From DASUBV01 sp963822485 (GTDB lineage: Bacteria; Actinomycetota; Actinomycetes; Streptosporangiales; Streptosporangiaceae): a stretch of DNA of 64,000 nucleotides. Below are positions 35,647 through 44,665 of the stretch, in pieces. The first letter of the stretch is position 1; each line of letters begins with the position of its first letter. The stretch is taken from contig CAWGHW010000012.1 of NCBI GenBank assembly GCA_963822485.1, positions 1 to 64,000 on the forward strand, given 5' to 3'. The position numbers and the translations under genes were made by a program. A model generated the notes under the pieces. The model was not told the origin of the DNA and searched no databases. It saw nothing but the letters and a program-made list of their open reading frames with translations.

Positions 35647-36382
35647 GCCTCGCGCGGCGCGCGGCGGCGTGCCGGGGGCGGTTGGTGATCAGCACGTCCA
35701 CGTGCTGATCACCGACGAAGTGGTCGATGAGCCGGTCGGAGTCGACGGTCCAGACCATGACGCCGATGCCGGCCCGGCGGCAGGCCCGGATGACGCCGAG
35801 CCGGGCCAGCGTGAAGTTGACGGCCACCCAGTCGGCGCGGCAGTTGCGGATCCGGGCCAGCGGGAACAGCTCGCTGGCCCGCACCCTGGCCCAGCCGGTC
35901 TTCGGCGTGCCGCGCAGGTCCCTGCCTAGCGACAGGGCGGTCCTGACGTGCGGGAACGACCGCTTGATGGCGGCCACCGAGGAGTCCTCCAGGGTGGTCG
36001 CGACGAAGTTCTCCGGGCCCAGGATGCGCTGGGCCAGGTCGATGATCTCGCCCTCGTAGCCGGTCTCCTTGAGGTCCAGGTGCCCGGCGGCGCGGCCGGC
36101 CAGCAGCCGCATGACGTCCCGGACCAGCGGGACCCGGTAGCCGGCCAGCTCGGACAGCTCGGCGTGCCGCAGCTCGGCGACGCGGTGCCGGCCCACCCGG
36201 TCGTCGTGATGGACCACCAGCGCGTGGTCGCGGGTCCGCCGGATGTCGAACTCCACGTACTCGGCGCCGGTGGTGACCGAGTGCTCGAAGGCCTCATAGG
36301 TGGCGGGCGGCGCGTGCTCGGAGCCGCCCCGGTGCGCCGAGATGAGCGCGGTTCCCGCGCCGCCGTCCCGGAAGCTTCCCAT
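35630..36382 (-). CDS. Glycerophosphodiester phosphodiesterase
   Basis: 250 residues. LISAHRGGSEHAPPATYEAFEHSVTTGAEYVEFDIRRTRDHALVVHHDD has the GDPD catalytic His-Arg, Glu-Asp and second His (HHDD). GHLDLKETGYEGEII supplies the conserved Lys-Glu, and VMVWTVDSDRLIDHFVGDQHVDVLITNRP is the typical C-terminal block. It releases glycerol-3-phosphate from phosphodiesters. No signal peptide, so cytoplasmic. Confidence 0.94.
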   Translation of the reverse strand: MGSFRDGGAGTALISAHRGGSEHAPPATYEAFEHSVTTGAEYVEFDIRRTRDHALVVHHDDRVGRHRVAELRHAELSELAGYRVPLVRDVMRLLAGRAAGHLDLKETGYEGEIIDLAQRILGPENFVATTLEDSSVAAIKRSFPHVRTALSLGRDLRGTPKTGWARVRASELFPLARIRNCRADWVAVNFTLARLGVIRACRRAGIGVMVWTVDSDRLIDHFVGDQHVDVLITNRPRHAAARRARLRSPG

Positions 36383-36520
36383 GACTCAAGACCCCTTTGT
36401 CCGGCCGGCCGCTCGGCCCCCCGCGGGCCCCAGCCGCCTGCCGGCCACTAGTCCGATTCTCCCCGATCTGGGGCTGATATCCGACCAAGTTAGCGAGGTC
36501 CCACCTGATTGTCCTGTATA

Positions 36521-36536
36521 TAACACGGTCGTGTTA
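36521..36536. promoter_or_regulatory. Small palindrome at the end of the unknown gene
   Basis: TAACACG and CGTGTTA are separated by GT, in an AT-rich spot. It overlaps the stop codon of the gene at 36534. It could be an operator for something transcribed leftwards or a minor hairpin; not decided. Confidence 0.35.
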
Positions 36537-37349
36537 CCGCCCGGACATCCAGCTGAGCCGGGCGTGGGCGTATTCGCAGAGCAGCGCGTGCTCGTACACC
36601 ATCCGGGGGACGTCGGCGTTGCTGTCCACGCGCACCGGCAGGCCGCTGGCCCAGCCCAGGAACGTGGCGTCGCCGGTGATCGCGGTCAGCACGGTGAGCA
36701 GCGAGGTGTCCAGCCGCATGGAGTGCACGGCCCGCCGGTACTGCGCCGGGGTCAGGCAGAGCGCGAACGGGATGTTCATCAGGCACAGCGCGGTCTGGAT
36801 GTCGAGGCTGACCAGCCGCCGGGCACCGTGTTCGGGATAAATATCGGGAATGGTGAGCATGCTGTAGTCGAGGCCGGCGGGATCGCGGTTTTGCGGCCTG
36901 GCGGCCGCCTGGCCGATGGCCAGCAGGACGCGGTAGACGTTCAGGTCGTGCTCGATGACCGCGCGGTTGCCCAGCTCGCCGATCGTGCGCGGGCGCAGGG
37001 TGACATCGGGCAGGCCGGGGACGCCCGCGTTGCGGGCGCAGAAGCTGAGCAGGTTGGTCTCCACGATGAAGTGCCTGATCAGCAGGCTGACGGCGGTGGG
37101 GGAGACGAACCGGCGCAGGAACCACACGCACAGCCGGTCCATGGTGGCGTGGGCCGAGAACCGGACCGGGCAGGCCCGTTTGGCGGCGACGATGACGGTG
37201 ACCGCGACGCGGGACAGGACCCGCACCCAGGGGTAGAGCAGCGCGCGGCTGCGGCGGCGCTGGTCGGAGATGATCAGGAGCAGGGTCTCCTGGTCGATCG
37301 GCACGGACGGGTCGACGGCCATGACCTCCCAGAGCGACGGCTCAGACAT
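36534..37349 (-). CDS. Unknown protein coupled to the ketoacyl-synthase/di-iron fusion
   Basis: 271 residues, mostly helical by composition, with a hydrophobic patch (VAVTVIVAAKRACPV) and conserved-looking acid/His pairs (RHFIVETNLLSFCARN; AVIEHDLNVYRVLLAIG). I do not recognise the family. Its start overlaps the end of the preceding gene by 8 bases, so it is translated with it and probably acts on the same product. The E/H pattern raises the possibility of a second metal enzyme, but that is a guess. Confidence 0.75.
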   Translation of the reverse strand: MSEPSLWEVMAVDPSVPIDQETLLLIISDQRRRSRALLYPWVRVLSRVAVTVIVAAKRACPVRFSAHATMDRLCVWFLRRFVSPTAVSLLIRHFIVETNLLSFCARNAGVPGLPDVTLRPRTIGELGNRAVIEHDLNVYRVLLAIGQAAARPQNRDPAGLDYSMLTIPDIYPEHGARRLVSLDIQTALCLMNIPFALCLTPAQYRRAVHSMRLDTSLLTVLTAITGDATFLGWASGLPVRVDSNADVPRMVYEHALLCEYAHARLSWMSGR

Positions 37350-39202
37350 GGTCGAGCTCCTCGAGCTGGAGGGCGTACAGCCGGGCCACCACGCGGGCCG
37401 TCCGGGCCACGGCGGCCAGGTCCGAGTCGTCCAGCAGGCCCGAGGTCAGCGCGGCCCGCAGCACCTCGAAGTGCTCGTCGTCGCCGTCGGCGTGGTAGCG
37501 CAGGAAGCTGAGCTGGTCGTCGGCCAGGCCCAGGCCGCGGCGGAGCCGGTCGGCCCAGCCCGCCGCGTTGCGCGCGCCCAGGCCCTCGATCACGAACATC
37601 GCGCCGAGCAGGTCCACCGGGTCGGGCTGCCCGGCCCGGTGGAACATGAACGCGGACAGCGCGGCCGACCCGATGTTGGCCGGGGTCGCGGCCATGTCCC
37701 GCCGGGTCGCCGCCCGCGGCCGCGTAGTCGTGCTCCAGCAGCTGGAAGTCGCGGTGCTCGGCCGCCGCGTGCTGGATCGCCGCGCTGCGCAGCCAGAACT
37801 TCTCGGCGCAGAAGCTGGCCGCGGCCAGCGAGATCCACCGGCCGCCGTCGACGACCTGCTGGCGCAGGTTGAGCAGCAGCCGGCGGTAGTCGGCCAGCGT
37901 CGCCGTGCCGTCCTCGATCCGGCGGACGATGGGCACCCGGCTCAGCATCCGCTGAAAGTCGGCCCACACCACGGCCAGCTCTCCGAGCGCCCCGGCGGCC
38001 GCCCCCGCGGGCCGCCCGAGCGGGGAGGCGGCCAGCTCGGCCGGGCTCGGCTCGCGATCCGGCCCGGCGGCCGGGCCCACGCAGGTCAGCTGGGCGAACG
38101 CGAGCGAGAACCGGCCCGACTCCGGGACGATCAGCAGCACCCGGTCGCCGGCCCGCAGCCGGGGCCGGACGGCCTCCAGCATGACGAAGATGCTGGCCGC
38201 GCCGGTGTTGCCGGCCGTGTGCAGGTTGGTGAACCAGCGACTCTCGTCCGGGTCGTGGCCGGCCGCCCGGAGCCGCTTGAGCAGCTTGGCCCGGAAGTGC
38301 TCGGCGCTGTAGTGGCACAGGACGTGCTCGGTGCCGGGGTCGATCCGCCCGGCCGTGACCAGCGCGGCGTACTCCGCGACGCCCAGGTCGATCAGCGCGG
38401 GCAGGGCGGACATGTCCTGGCGCAGGCGCGGCACGATGGGGCCCTGGTCGCTGGGTCCCGGGTCGCTGGGCCGGTCGAGCCAGGTCGCGCCGGGCTGCGG
38501 GTCGGTGCCCGGCGCCAGGCCGGCGCACATGCACACCGGGTGCTCGTGGGCGTGCGAGACCAGGTGCATCCAGTCCACCCGCAGGCTCAGCCCGCCGGGC
38601 CGGGGCTCCGGCTCGACCACCACGGCCCCGGCCCCGTCCGACAGGGTCCAGCGCAGGAAGCCGGCGTCGAGGGGCTCCGGGGGGCAGGCCGGGCTGGCCG
38701 CCCTGGCGCCCGCGGCCAGGGACCGGCTGGCCAGCTCCGAGCCGACGGCCAGGGCCACCGGGTGCTCGCCGAGCCGGACCGAGGTGACAGCGGCCTTGAG
38801 CGCCGCCATGGAAGACGCGCAGACCCCGGCCGCCGACAGCAGCTCCATCGGCCCGCCGCCCAGCCGCCCGTGCACCATCGAGGCGAAGCCGGGCACCAGC
38901 ACGTCGCCCTGCGTCGTGCCGGTGGCCAGCATCCGCACCGCCGACGCCGGGATGCCCCGGTCGGCCAGCGCGCTGCGGGCCGCGTTCGCGGCGAGTTCCT
39001 CGTTCAGCATCAGCGTGCGGCCCCGGTCGTCCACGGCGTAGTGCCGGGTCCTGATGCCGTTCGCCGCGAGGGCCTGGCGGCCGAGCCGGGCACTCCTGGT
39101 CGTGCCGTCGGTCAGCCGGTTCATGAGCTGCTCGTTGTCCACCGGCTCGCCGGGGAGGTAGGCCCCGATGCCGGTGATGTATGCCTCTGCCATGCGGCCC
39201 AT
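37342..39202 (-). pseudogene. Beta-ketoacyl synthase III fused to haem-oxygenase-like di-iron domain, one frameshift
   Basis: The N-terminal 370 residues are a KAS III-type thiolase fold: YITGIGAYLPGEPVDNEQL, catalytic Cys in SAAGVCASSMAAL, His in HYSAEHFRAKLLKRL, Asn in LHTAGNTGAAS. After an Ala/Pro linker the protein continues as a haem-oxygenase-like domain: RIEDGTATLADYRRLLLNLRQQVVDGGRW, EHRDFQLLEHDY, FVIEGLGARNAAGWA, YHADGDDEHFEVL, the last three with the Glu/His/Asp set expected for a di-iron site. One base is lost near 37705 between DPAGH and MAATPANIGS. About 615 residues in total. The fusion suggests that a condensed acyl chain is oxidised by the same protein. Start chosen at ATG 39202 (ATG 39193 is possible). 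Confidence 0.78.
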
Positions 39203-39299
39203 TCAGCCACCGGGCGGCCGCCCGCACCCGAGCCCGACTACCCGGCCTGGCTGAGCACTACTACTCAGTCAGCCCGCCGGGCCGACTGGGCCCACGGGG

Positions 39300-40004
39300 T
39301 CAGTCGGCGGGGCCGGCGGGGGTGCCGCTGACGGCGTCCAGGAGCTGGGCCAGGCGGGAGCGGAACGACCCGCCGCCCGCGGAGATCGCGTGCCGGCCGG
39401 GGCCAGAGCCCGCTCCGGTCACGCCGCCGGGCGTGGTGGTCATCGACGCCAGGAGGCCCCGGTGGCTGACCTGCCTCGGGCCGCAGGGCTCGCCGGCCGC
39501 CGCGCTGACCAGGTGCTGGGCGGCGTCGAAGGACAGCGGCGAGGTCTCGGCCGGCACCGCCAGCGCCTCGTGGGCCAGGGCCCCGAGCTCCGGGTCGCCC
39601 CGGTCCAGGGCCAGGATCGTCGCGCCGGTCCGGCGGACGTCGTTGATGCGCTCCAGCAGCTCGTCGGGGACCGCGGCCGGGCTGATCACCAGGAGCGTCT
39701 CGTCGCGGGTCGCGGCGCGCAGCCGGTCGATGCTGACCCGCAGGTGGGCGGGGGCGTTGGCCGGGGGTGCCCAGCGGACCAGGGTGGGCTCCAGCTCGGG
39801 GATCTCGGCCAGCCGGCTCTCGTCGGCCAGATGGGCGGCCATGTGCCAGGGCTCGTCGGTGGGCGTACCCACCACCAGGAGGCCCTGCGGAGTCCGCGAG
39901 TAGTCCCGGAGCGCCCGGGCGAACGACGTGGTCCGCTCTAGCCAGCCCGTCGGTGCCAGCAGGGCGCGCAGGGCCGCGACCTGATCGGCGTTCATGTCCT
40001 CCAT
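39300..40004 (-). CDS. Conserved actinobacterial protein of unknown function
   Basis: 234 residues. MNADQVAALRALLAPTGWLERTTSFARALRDYSRTPQGLLVVGTPTDEPWHMAAHLADE is typical of a protein found widely in streptomycetes. ETLLVISPAAVPDELLERINDVRRTGATILALDRGDPELGALAHE resembles a Rossmann-like half that could sense or bind a small ligand. No catalytic motif is evident. Divergent from npdG across a region with two DNSKK copies. Confidence 0.78.
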   Translation of the reverse strand: MEDMNADQVAALRALLAPTGWLERTTSFARALRDYSRTPQGLLVVGTPTDEPWHMAAHLADESRLAEIPELEPTLVRWAPPANAPAHLRVSIDRLRAATRDETLLVISPAAVPDELLERINDVRRTGATILALDRGDPELGALAHEALAVPAETSPLSFDAAQHLVSAAAGEPCGPRQVSHRGLLASMTTTPGGVTGAGSGPGRHAISAGGGSFRSRLAQLLDAVSGTPAGPAD

Positions 40005-40092
40005 GGTGCCCGACGGCCGTCATGGGCGCAGCAAGTTCGTGACTATATGACTACAACCCGTTGATGACGCCGAGGCCAGAAGCCCGACTGGC

Positions 40093-40146
40093 TGATAACA
40101 GCAAGAAGAAGGCCAGGTGCCCGTCTCGGCTGATAACAGCAAGAAG
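40093..40146 (+). repeat. DNSKK repeat, two copies (40093-40108, 40131-40146)
   Basis: Two perfect copies of TGATAACAGCAAGAAG, 38 bases apart, in the divergent region before npdG. No gene is convincingly in frame with them here. Spacing that is not a multiple of three argues against a coding role at this site. Confidence 0.88.
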
Positions 40147-40243
40147 CGCTGGCGCCGGGGTACGGGCTCAGGCACAACCGACAGCAGGGCAGCCGATCGG
40201 GCCAGCCGCGCGCGGCCGCGGCCGCTCTGGGAGGATCTAGGCC

Positions 40244-40991
40244 ATGCCTGCCAACGACAGCCCCGCCAGCAACAGCCCCGCGCAGCAACAGCCCCGCTAC
40301 CGCCAGCCCCGCCACCGACAGCGCCGACTTCTCCGGACAGGTCGTGGGGGTCCTGGGCGGCACTGGCGACCAGGGCCGCGGGCTGGCCCGGCGGCTGGCC
40401 CACGCGGGCGTGCCGGTCATGATCGGCTCGCGGGACGCCGGGCGGGCGGCCAAGGCGGCCGCCGAGGTGGCGGAGACGATCCATGACGGGGCCCGGATCA
40501 GCGGGGCGGCCAACGAGGAGGTCGCGGCCACCGCGGACCTGGTGATCGTGGCGGTGCCCTGGGAGGGGCACCGCGACCTGCTGGTCAGCCTGGCCGGGTC
40601 GCTGGCGGGCAAGGTGGTCATCGACTGCGTCAACCCGATGGGCTTCGACAACCGGGGCGCCTACCCGCTGCCGGTGCCGGAGGGCAGCGCCGCCCAGCAG
40701 GCCGCCGAGGTGCTGCCGGACAGCACGGTGGTGGGGGCGTTCCACCACGTGTCGGCGGTGGTGCTGCTGGACCCGGAGGTCGCCGAGCTGAACCAGGACG
40801 TGCTGGTGCTCGGCGACGACCGGGCCGCCACGGACCGGGTGCAGGCGCTGGCCGGCCTGCTGCCCGGCGTCCGCGGGATCTACGCGGGCCGGCTGCGCAA
40901 CTGCGGCCAGATCGAGGCGCTGACGGCCAACCTGGTCTCGGTGAACCGCCGGTACAAGGCCCACGCGGGCCTGCGCATCACCGACGTGTAG
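40244..40991 (+). CDS. npdG: NADPH-dependent F420 reductase
   Basis: The domain from about 40330 reads FSGQVVGVLGGTGDQGRGLARRLAHAGVPVMIGSRDAGRAAKAA, the GxGGxGxxG NADP-binding start of NpdG, then DLVIVAVPWEGHRDLLVSL, VIDCVNPMGFD, GAFHHVSAVVLLDPEV and the C-terminal NCGQIEALTANLVSVNRRYKAHAGLRITDV, all diagnostic. It reduces F420 with NADPH or the reverse. The start is ATG 40244 (GGGAGGATCTAGGCC upstream), but the Ser/Pro/Asn repeat leader contains one extra base near 40280, so leader and domain are in different frames. The 15-base repeat AGCCCCGCCAGCAAC reads 16 bases in its second copy, consistent with slippage or a sequence error. Confidence 0.88.
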
Positions 40992-41052
40992 GCACCGGCC
41001 CGCCAGCACCGTCCCGCCAGCACCGTCCCGCCAGCACCGGCTCGCGAAACCC

Positions 41053-41931
41053 TCAGTGGTAGGAGTGCTCCTCGTCAGGGAACGCCCCGGAGACCACCTC
41101 GTCGGCGAACGCCTGCACGGCGCCGCGCAGCACCCCGGCCACGTCGGCGTAGCGCTTGACGAACTTGGGCGTCCGCGGCGACAGGCCGGCCATGTCCTGC
41201 CAGACCAGCACCTGCGCGTCGCAGTCCGGCCCGGCCCCGATCCCGACGGTGGGGATGGCGAGCACCCCGGTGACCGCCGCGGCCAGCTCCGACGGCACGG
41301 CCTCCAGCACCACCGCGAAGGCGCCGGCCTCCTGGAGCGACTTGGCGTCGCGCAGCAGCTTCTCCCCGTCCTCGCCGCGGCCCTGAACCTTGTATCCGCC
41401 AAATGCGTTTACGGACTGTGGAGTCAGGCCAAGATGCGCCATCACCGGGATGCCCGCGGCGACGAGCTCCTCGACCTGCCGGAGCACGCGCTCACCTCCT
41501 TCTAGCTTCACTGCGTGGGCGCCGGCCTCCTTGAGGAACCGGGTGCCCGCGGCCAGCGCCGCCTGCGGGGAGCCCTGATAGGAGCCGAACGGCAGGTCGG
41601 CCACGACCATGGCCCGGCGAGTGCCCCGGACGACCGCGGCGGTGAGCGGCAGCAGGTCGTCGACGGTCACCGGGATCGTGGTGTCATGGCCGAACACGAC
41701 CATGCCGGCCGAGTCTCCGACCAGCAGCACCGGGATGCCCGCGTCGTCGAACACCCGGGCGGTGAGCGCGTCGTAGGCGGTGAGCATGGGCCAGCGCTCG
41801 CCGCGGCGCTTGGCCGCGGCGATGTCCCTGACGGTGACCCGCCGGGTGGCGGCGCCCCCGTAGAGCGACTCCGAGGGCCCGGTCCGCGCGTCTGTCGCGG
41901 CCTGCCCCTGGTCAGCCTGAGCTGGGGTCAT
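41053..41931 (-). CDS. panB: 3-methyl-2-oxobutanoate hydroxymethyltransferase
   Basis: 292 residues from ATG 41931. RVTVRDIAAAKRRGERWPMLTAYDALTARVFDDAGIPVLLVGDSAGMVVFGHDTTIPVTVDDLL is the PanB signature, with Asp of VGDSAG as a Mg ligand. LPFGSYQGSPQAAL, VKLEGGERV, MAHLGLTPQSVNAFGGYKVQGR with the catalytic Glu block, and IPTVGIGAGPDCDAQVLVWQDMAGL follow in order. First step of pantothenate synthesis. A short Gln/Ala leader precedes the domain. Divergent from an MFS pump. Confidence 0.96.
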   Translation of the reverse strand: MTPAQADQGQAATDARTGPSESLYGGAATRRVTVRDIAAAKRRGERWPMLTAYDALTARVFDDAGIPVLLVGDSAGMVVFGHDTTIPVTVDDLLPLTAAVVRGTRRAMVVADLPFGSYQGSPQAALAAGTRFLKEAGAHAVKLEGGERVLRQVEELVAAGIPVMAHLGLTPQSVNAFGGYKVQGRGEDGEKLLRDAKSLQEAGAFAVVLEAVPSELAAAVTGVLAIPTVGIGAGPDCDAQVLVWQDMAGLSPRTPKFVKRYADVAGVLRGAVQAFADEVVSGAFPDEEHSYH

Positions 41932-41996
41932 GGCGATCCTCCGCGTCTCGAGTCGCCCCTGTGGCGTACCCGGACAACCCGATTTTGACATAGCCG

Positions 41997-42018
41997 CCGG
42001 GCCGTGGGAACGGCCCGG
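41997..42018 (-). promoter_or_regulatory. Leader hairpin upstream of panB
   Basis: Perfect 9-bp arms CCGGGCCGT and ACGGCCCGG with a GGGA loop, 66-87 bases before the panB start. It could be a leader structure or simply a GC-rich stem; no known riboswitch consensus is recognised. Confidence 0.35.
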
Positions 42019-42154
42019 TGCGCCGAGCCCCGCCGGTCCCGCGCCGATCCGCGGAGTGGCGATTTTCACATCGGCCATAACAAAGCTGTCTGGCCGCAAC
42101 CGGCCTCTGTTGCGATACGGTGTGGTTTCGTATTGAAAAGAGGGCAAGGGGAGC

Positions 42155-43738
42155 ATGGACGCTCAGGCCGCGCAGAGCCGCCGCTGGATCATCCTCAGCG
42201 TGCTGATTCTCAGCCTCGCGGCGATCGTGCTGGACAACACGGTCCTGAACATCGCGCTGAAGACCATCGCCGAGCCGAGGGTCGGGCTGGGCGCCAGCCA
42301 GAGCCAGCTCGAGTGGGCGATCAACTCCTACACGCTGGTCTTCGCCGGGCTGCTGTTCACCTTCGGGGTGATCGGCGACCGCATCGGCCGCAAGCGCATG
42401 CTGATGATCGGCATGGCCATGTTCGGCCTGTTCTCGCTGGTGTCCTCCTACGCGCAGACCCCCGACCAGCTGATCTGGGCCCGCGCGGCCATGGGCCTGG
42501 GCGGGGCGGCGGTCATGCCGCAGACGCTGTCCATCATCACCACGGTGTTCGAGCCGCGGGAGCGGCCGCGCGCCATCGGCATCTGGGCCTCGGCGGTGGG
42601 CGTGGCCATCGCCGTCGGCCCGATCGTCGGCGGGCTGCTGCTGGACCACTTCTGGTGGGGCTCGGTCTTCCTCATCAACGTGCCGCTGACCGCGATCGGG
42701 ATCGTCGCGATCGCGTTCCTGGTGCCCGAGTCGCGCAGCCCGTCGCCCGGCCGGGTGGACTACCTGGGCGTGCTGCTGTCCATCGCCGGGCTGGTGCTGC
42801 TCATCTACGGGATCATCGAGGGCGGCGACAGCGGCTCCTGGCTGACCGGCAGCGTGCTCGGCCCGATCGCCGGCGGCATGGCCGTGCTGGCCTTGTTCGC
42901 CTGGTACGAGTCCCGCATCCCGAACCCGTCGCTGGACGTGCGGCTGTTCCGCGACCCGCGGCTGTCGTCGGCGTCGGCGGCCATCATGCTGGCCTTCTTC
43001 TCGCTGTCCGGCGCGTTCTTCTTCACCAGCTTCTACACCCAGAACGTGCGCGGCTACAGCCCGCTGCACGCCGGCCTGCTGACCATCCCGCTGGCCGCCG
43101 GGCAGCTGCTGCTGGCGCCGCGCACCGCCACGCTGGCCCGGCGGTTCGGGGCCAAGGCCGTGGTCACCGCCGGGCTGCTGGTCGTGGCGCTGGCGCTGAT
43201 CGGCTACCACCTGCTGGGCGTGACCACCTCGGTCTGGCTGCTGGAGGCGGTCTTCCTGGTCCAGGGCGCGGGCATGGGCATGGTCATGCCGGTGGCCACC
43301 GAGGGCGTCATGTCGGTGGTGCCGCGCGACCGCGGCGGGGCCGGCTCGGCCATCACCAACACCTCGCGGCAGGTGGCGGTGGCCCTGGGCGTGGCCGTGC
43401 TCGGCTCGATCGTGGCCCAGGACTACCGGAACCGGCTGACGCCCTACCTGGGCGTGCTGCCGCGCGCGGCGCGGGCCACGGCCACCCAGTCCATCGCGCA
43501 GACCCAGGCGGTCGCGGTCGGGCTCGGGCACGCCGGGAACCGGCTGCTGGCCGCGGCCAACGTCTCGTTCGTGCACGCCATGCACCTGGCCTCGCTGATC
43601 TCGGTGGTCATCGCGGTGCTGGGCGCCGCGGCCACGCTGGCCTGGATGCCCGGCCGCCCGGCCAGCGCCGGCGCGCCGGGCGGCGAGCCGCCGGCCGAGC
43701 CCGCGCTGGCCGGCCCGGCCGCGGATACGGAGGGCTGA
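42155..43738 (+). CDS. MFS transporter, DHA2 (EmrB/QacA) family
   Basis: 527 residues. Helix 1 RRWIILSVLILSLAAIVLDNTVLNIALKTI carries the LDNTVLNIAL motif of 14-helix drug/proton antiporters. LLFTFGVIGDRIGRKRMLMIG is motif A, and AIGIWASAVGVAIAVGPIVGGLLLDHFWWGSVFLINVP is motif C. It is followed by a TetR gene whose start lies five bases after the stop; a typical efflux pump with its own repressor. Distinct from the other DHA2 pump at 19708. Confidence 0.94.
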   Translation: MDAQAAQSRRWIILSVLILSLAAIVLDNTVLNIALKTIAEPRVGLGASQSQLEWAINSYTLVFAGLLFTFGVIGDRIGRKRMLMIGMAMFGLFSLVSSYAQTPDQLIWARAAMGLGGAAVMPQTLSIITTVFEPRERPRAIGIWASAVGVAIAVGPIVGGLLLDHFWWGSVFLINVPLTAIGIVAIAFLVPESRSPSPGRVDYLGVLLSIAGLVLLIYGIIEGGDSGSWLTGSVLGPIAGGMAVLALFAWYESRIPNPSLDVRLFRDPRLSSASAAIMLAFFSLSGAFFFTSFYTQNVRGYSPLHAGLLTIPLAAGQLLLAPRTATLARRFGAKAVVTAGLLVVALALIGYHLLGVTTSVWLLEAVFLVQGAGMGMVMPVATEGVMSVVPRDRGGAGSAITNTSRQVAVALGVAVLGSIVAQDYRNRLTPYLGVLPRAARATATQSIAQTQAVAVGLGHAGNRLLAAANVSFVHAMHLASLISVVIAVLGAAATLAWMPGRPASAGAPGGEPPAEPALAGPAADTEG

Positions 43739-43743
43739 CCGCC

Positions 43744-44470
43744 ATGGGCGCCGCGGGCGTCGACACCGCCAGTCCGGACACCGCCAGGCCGGACACCGCC
43801 GACGCCGCCGGCCGACACCGCAGGCGCCGCGCGGCCCGACCCTGATAACAGCAAGAAGCGTGCCGCCGCTGGCGCCAGGCCAGACAAAGGCGGCGAGCCG
43901 CGGCGGCCCGGGCGGCCCCGCAGCGAGCAGGCCGACCAGGCCATCATCGACGCCACGCTCGAGGTGTTCGCCGAGAGCGGGCCGGACGGGCTGTGCATCG
44001 AGCAGGTCGCGGCCAGGGCCGGGGTCGGCAAGGCCACCATCTACCGGCGCTGGCCCGGCAAGGAAGACCTGCTGGTGGACGCGATCGGGTCGCTGCGCAC
44101 GAAACTGCCCCAGCCGCAGGGCCGGTCGGTCCGGGCCGACCTGACCGCGCTGGTCGACGCGCTGAGCCGGGAGGCCGCCGACCCGCGGCTGGCCCGGCAA
44201 TTCGCGCTGCCGCAGGGGGACGGCCAGAAGTACCCCCGGCTGCTGGCCAAGTACCGGGCGACGGTGCTGGAGCCGCGCCGCGAGCTGATCCGCTCGGTGC
44301 TGCGCCGCGGCGTGGCCACCGGCGAGCTGCGCGAGAGCATCGACGTCGACACCGTCATGTTCCTGCTGAGCGGGGCCGCGCTGGCCCGCGGCGGGCCCGG
44401 CGAGCCGCCTGACTCGCGCTACGGCCGGCGAATTGTAGACGAGCTGATGAGCGGCCTCGCAGCCCGCTGA
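43744..44470 (+). CDS. TetR family regulator with DNSKK-bearing N-terminal extension
   Basis: The DNA-binding domain is clear: RRPGRPRSEQADQAIIDATLEVFAESGPDGLCIEQVAARAGVGKATIYRRWPGKEDLLVDAI, followed by a helical ligand domain. The only good start is ATG 43744, nine bases after GGAGGG, which reads MGAAGVDTASPDTARPDT but is one frame away from the domain; a base is missing near 43815. The first in-frame start after the break (GTG 43964) would cut into helix 1, so it cannot be right. The extension holds DPDNSKKRAAAGARPDK from the 16-bp repeat, in frame with the domain. It likely represses the adjacent DHA2 pump. Confidence 0.85.
43843..43858 (+). repeat. DNSKK repeat, one copy in the TetR extension
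   Basis: A perfect copy of TGATAACAGCAAGAAG, read DNSKK in the frame of the TetR domain. In the frame of the presumed start its first three bases are the stop codon that ends the leader. Confidence 0.88.
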
Positions 44471-44573
44471 CCTGCGCCTGGCCCCCAGTTGATCATCAGC
44501 CGGCGGTCAGCCGCTGCCGGGCTGGCCCGGAAGAGATCTTGACCCTATCTGTGCCGCTTGTTACTTTCGGTCG

Positions 44574-44615
44574 GCAATATTGTGGCGCTTTTGGCCTTAG
44601 GCGCGACAATATTGC
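44574..44615. promoter_or_regulatory. AT-rich inverted repeat upstream of a secreted-protein gene
   Basis: GCAATATTGT and ACAATATTGC are perfect 10-bp arms 22 bases apart (three further base pairs are possible inside), within an unusually AT-rich promoter stretch, 50 bases before the start at 44666. It looks like a regulator-binding site with two separated palindromic AATATT boxes. Confidence 0.6.
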
Positions 44616-44665
44616 GGTTTTACTATCTCTTGACCTGAGGCTGGTTGCGAGCGAAAGGTGAGGGC

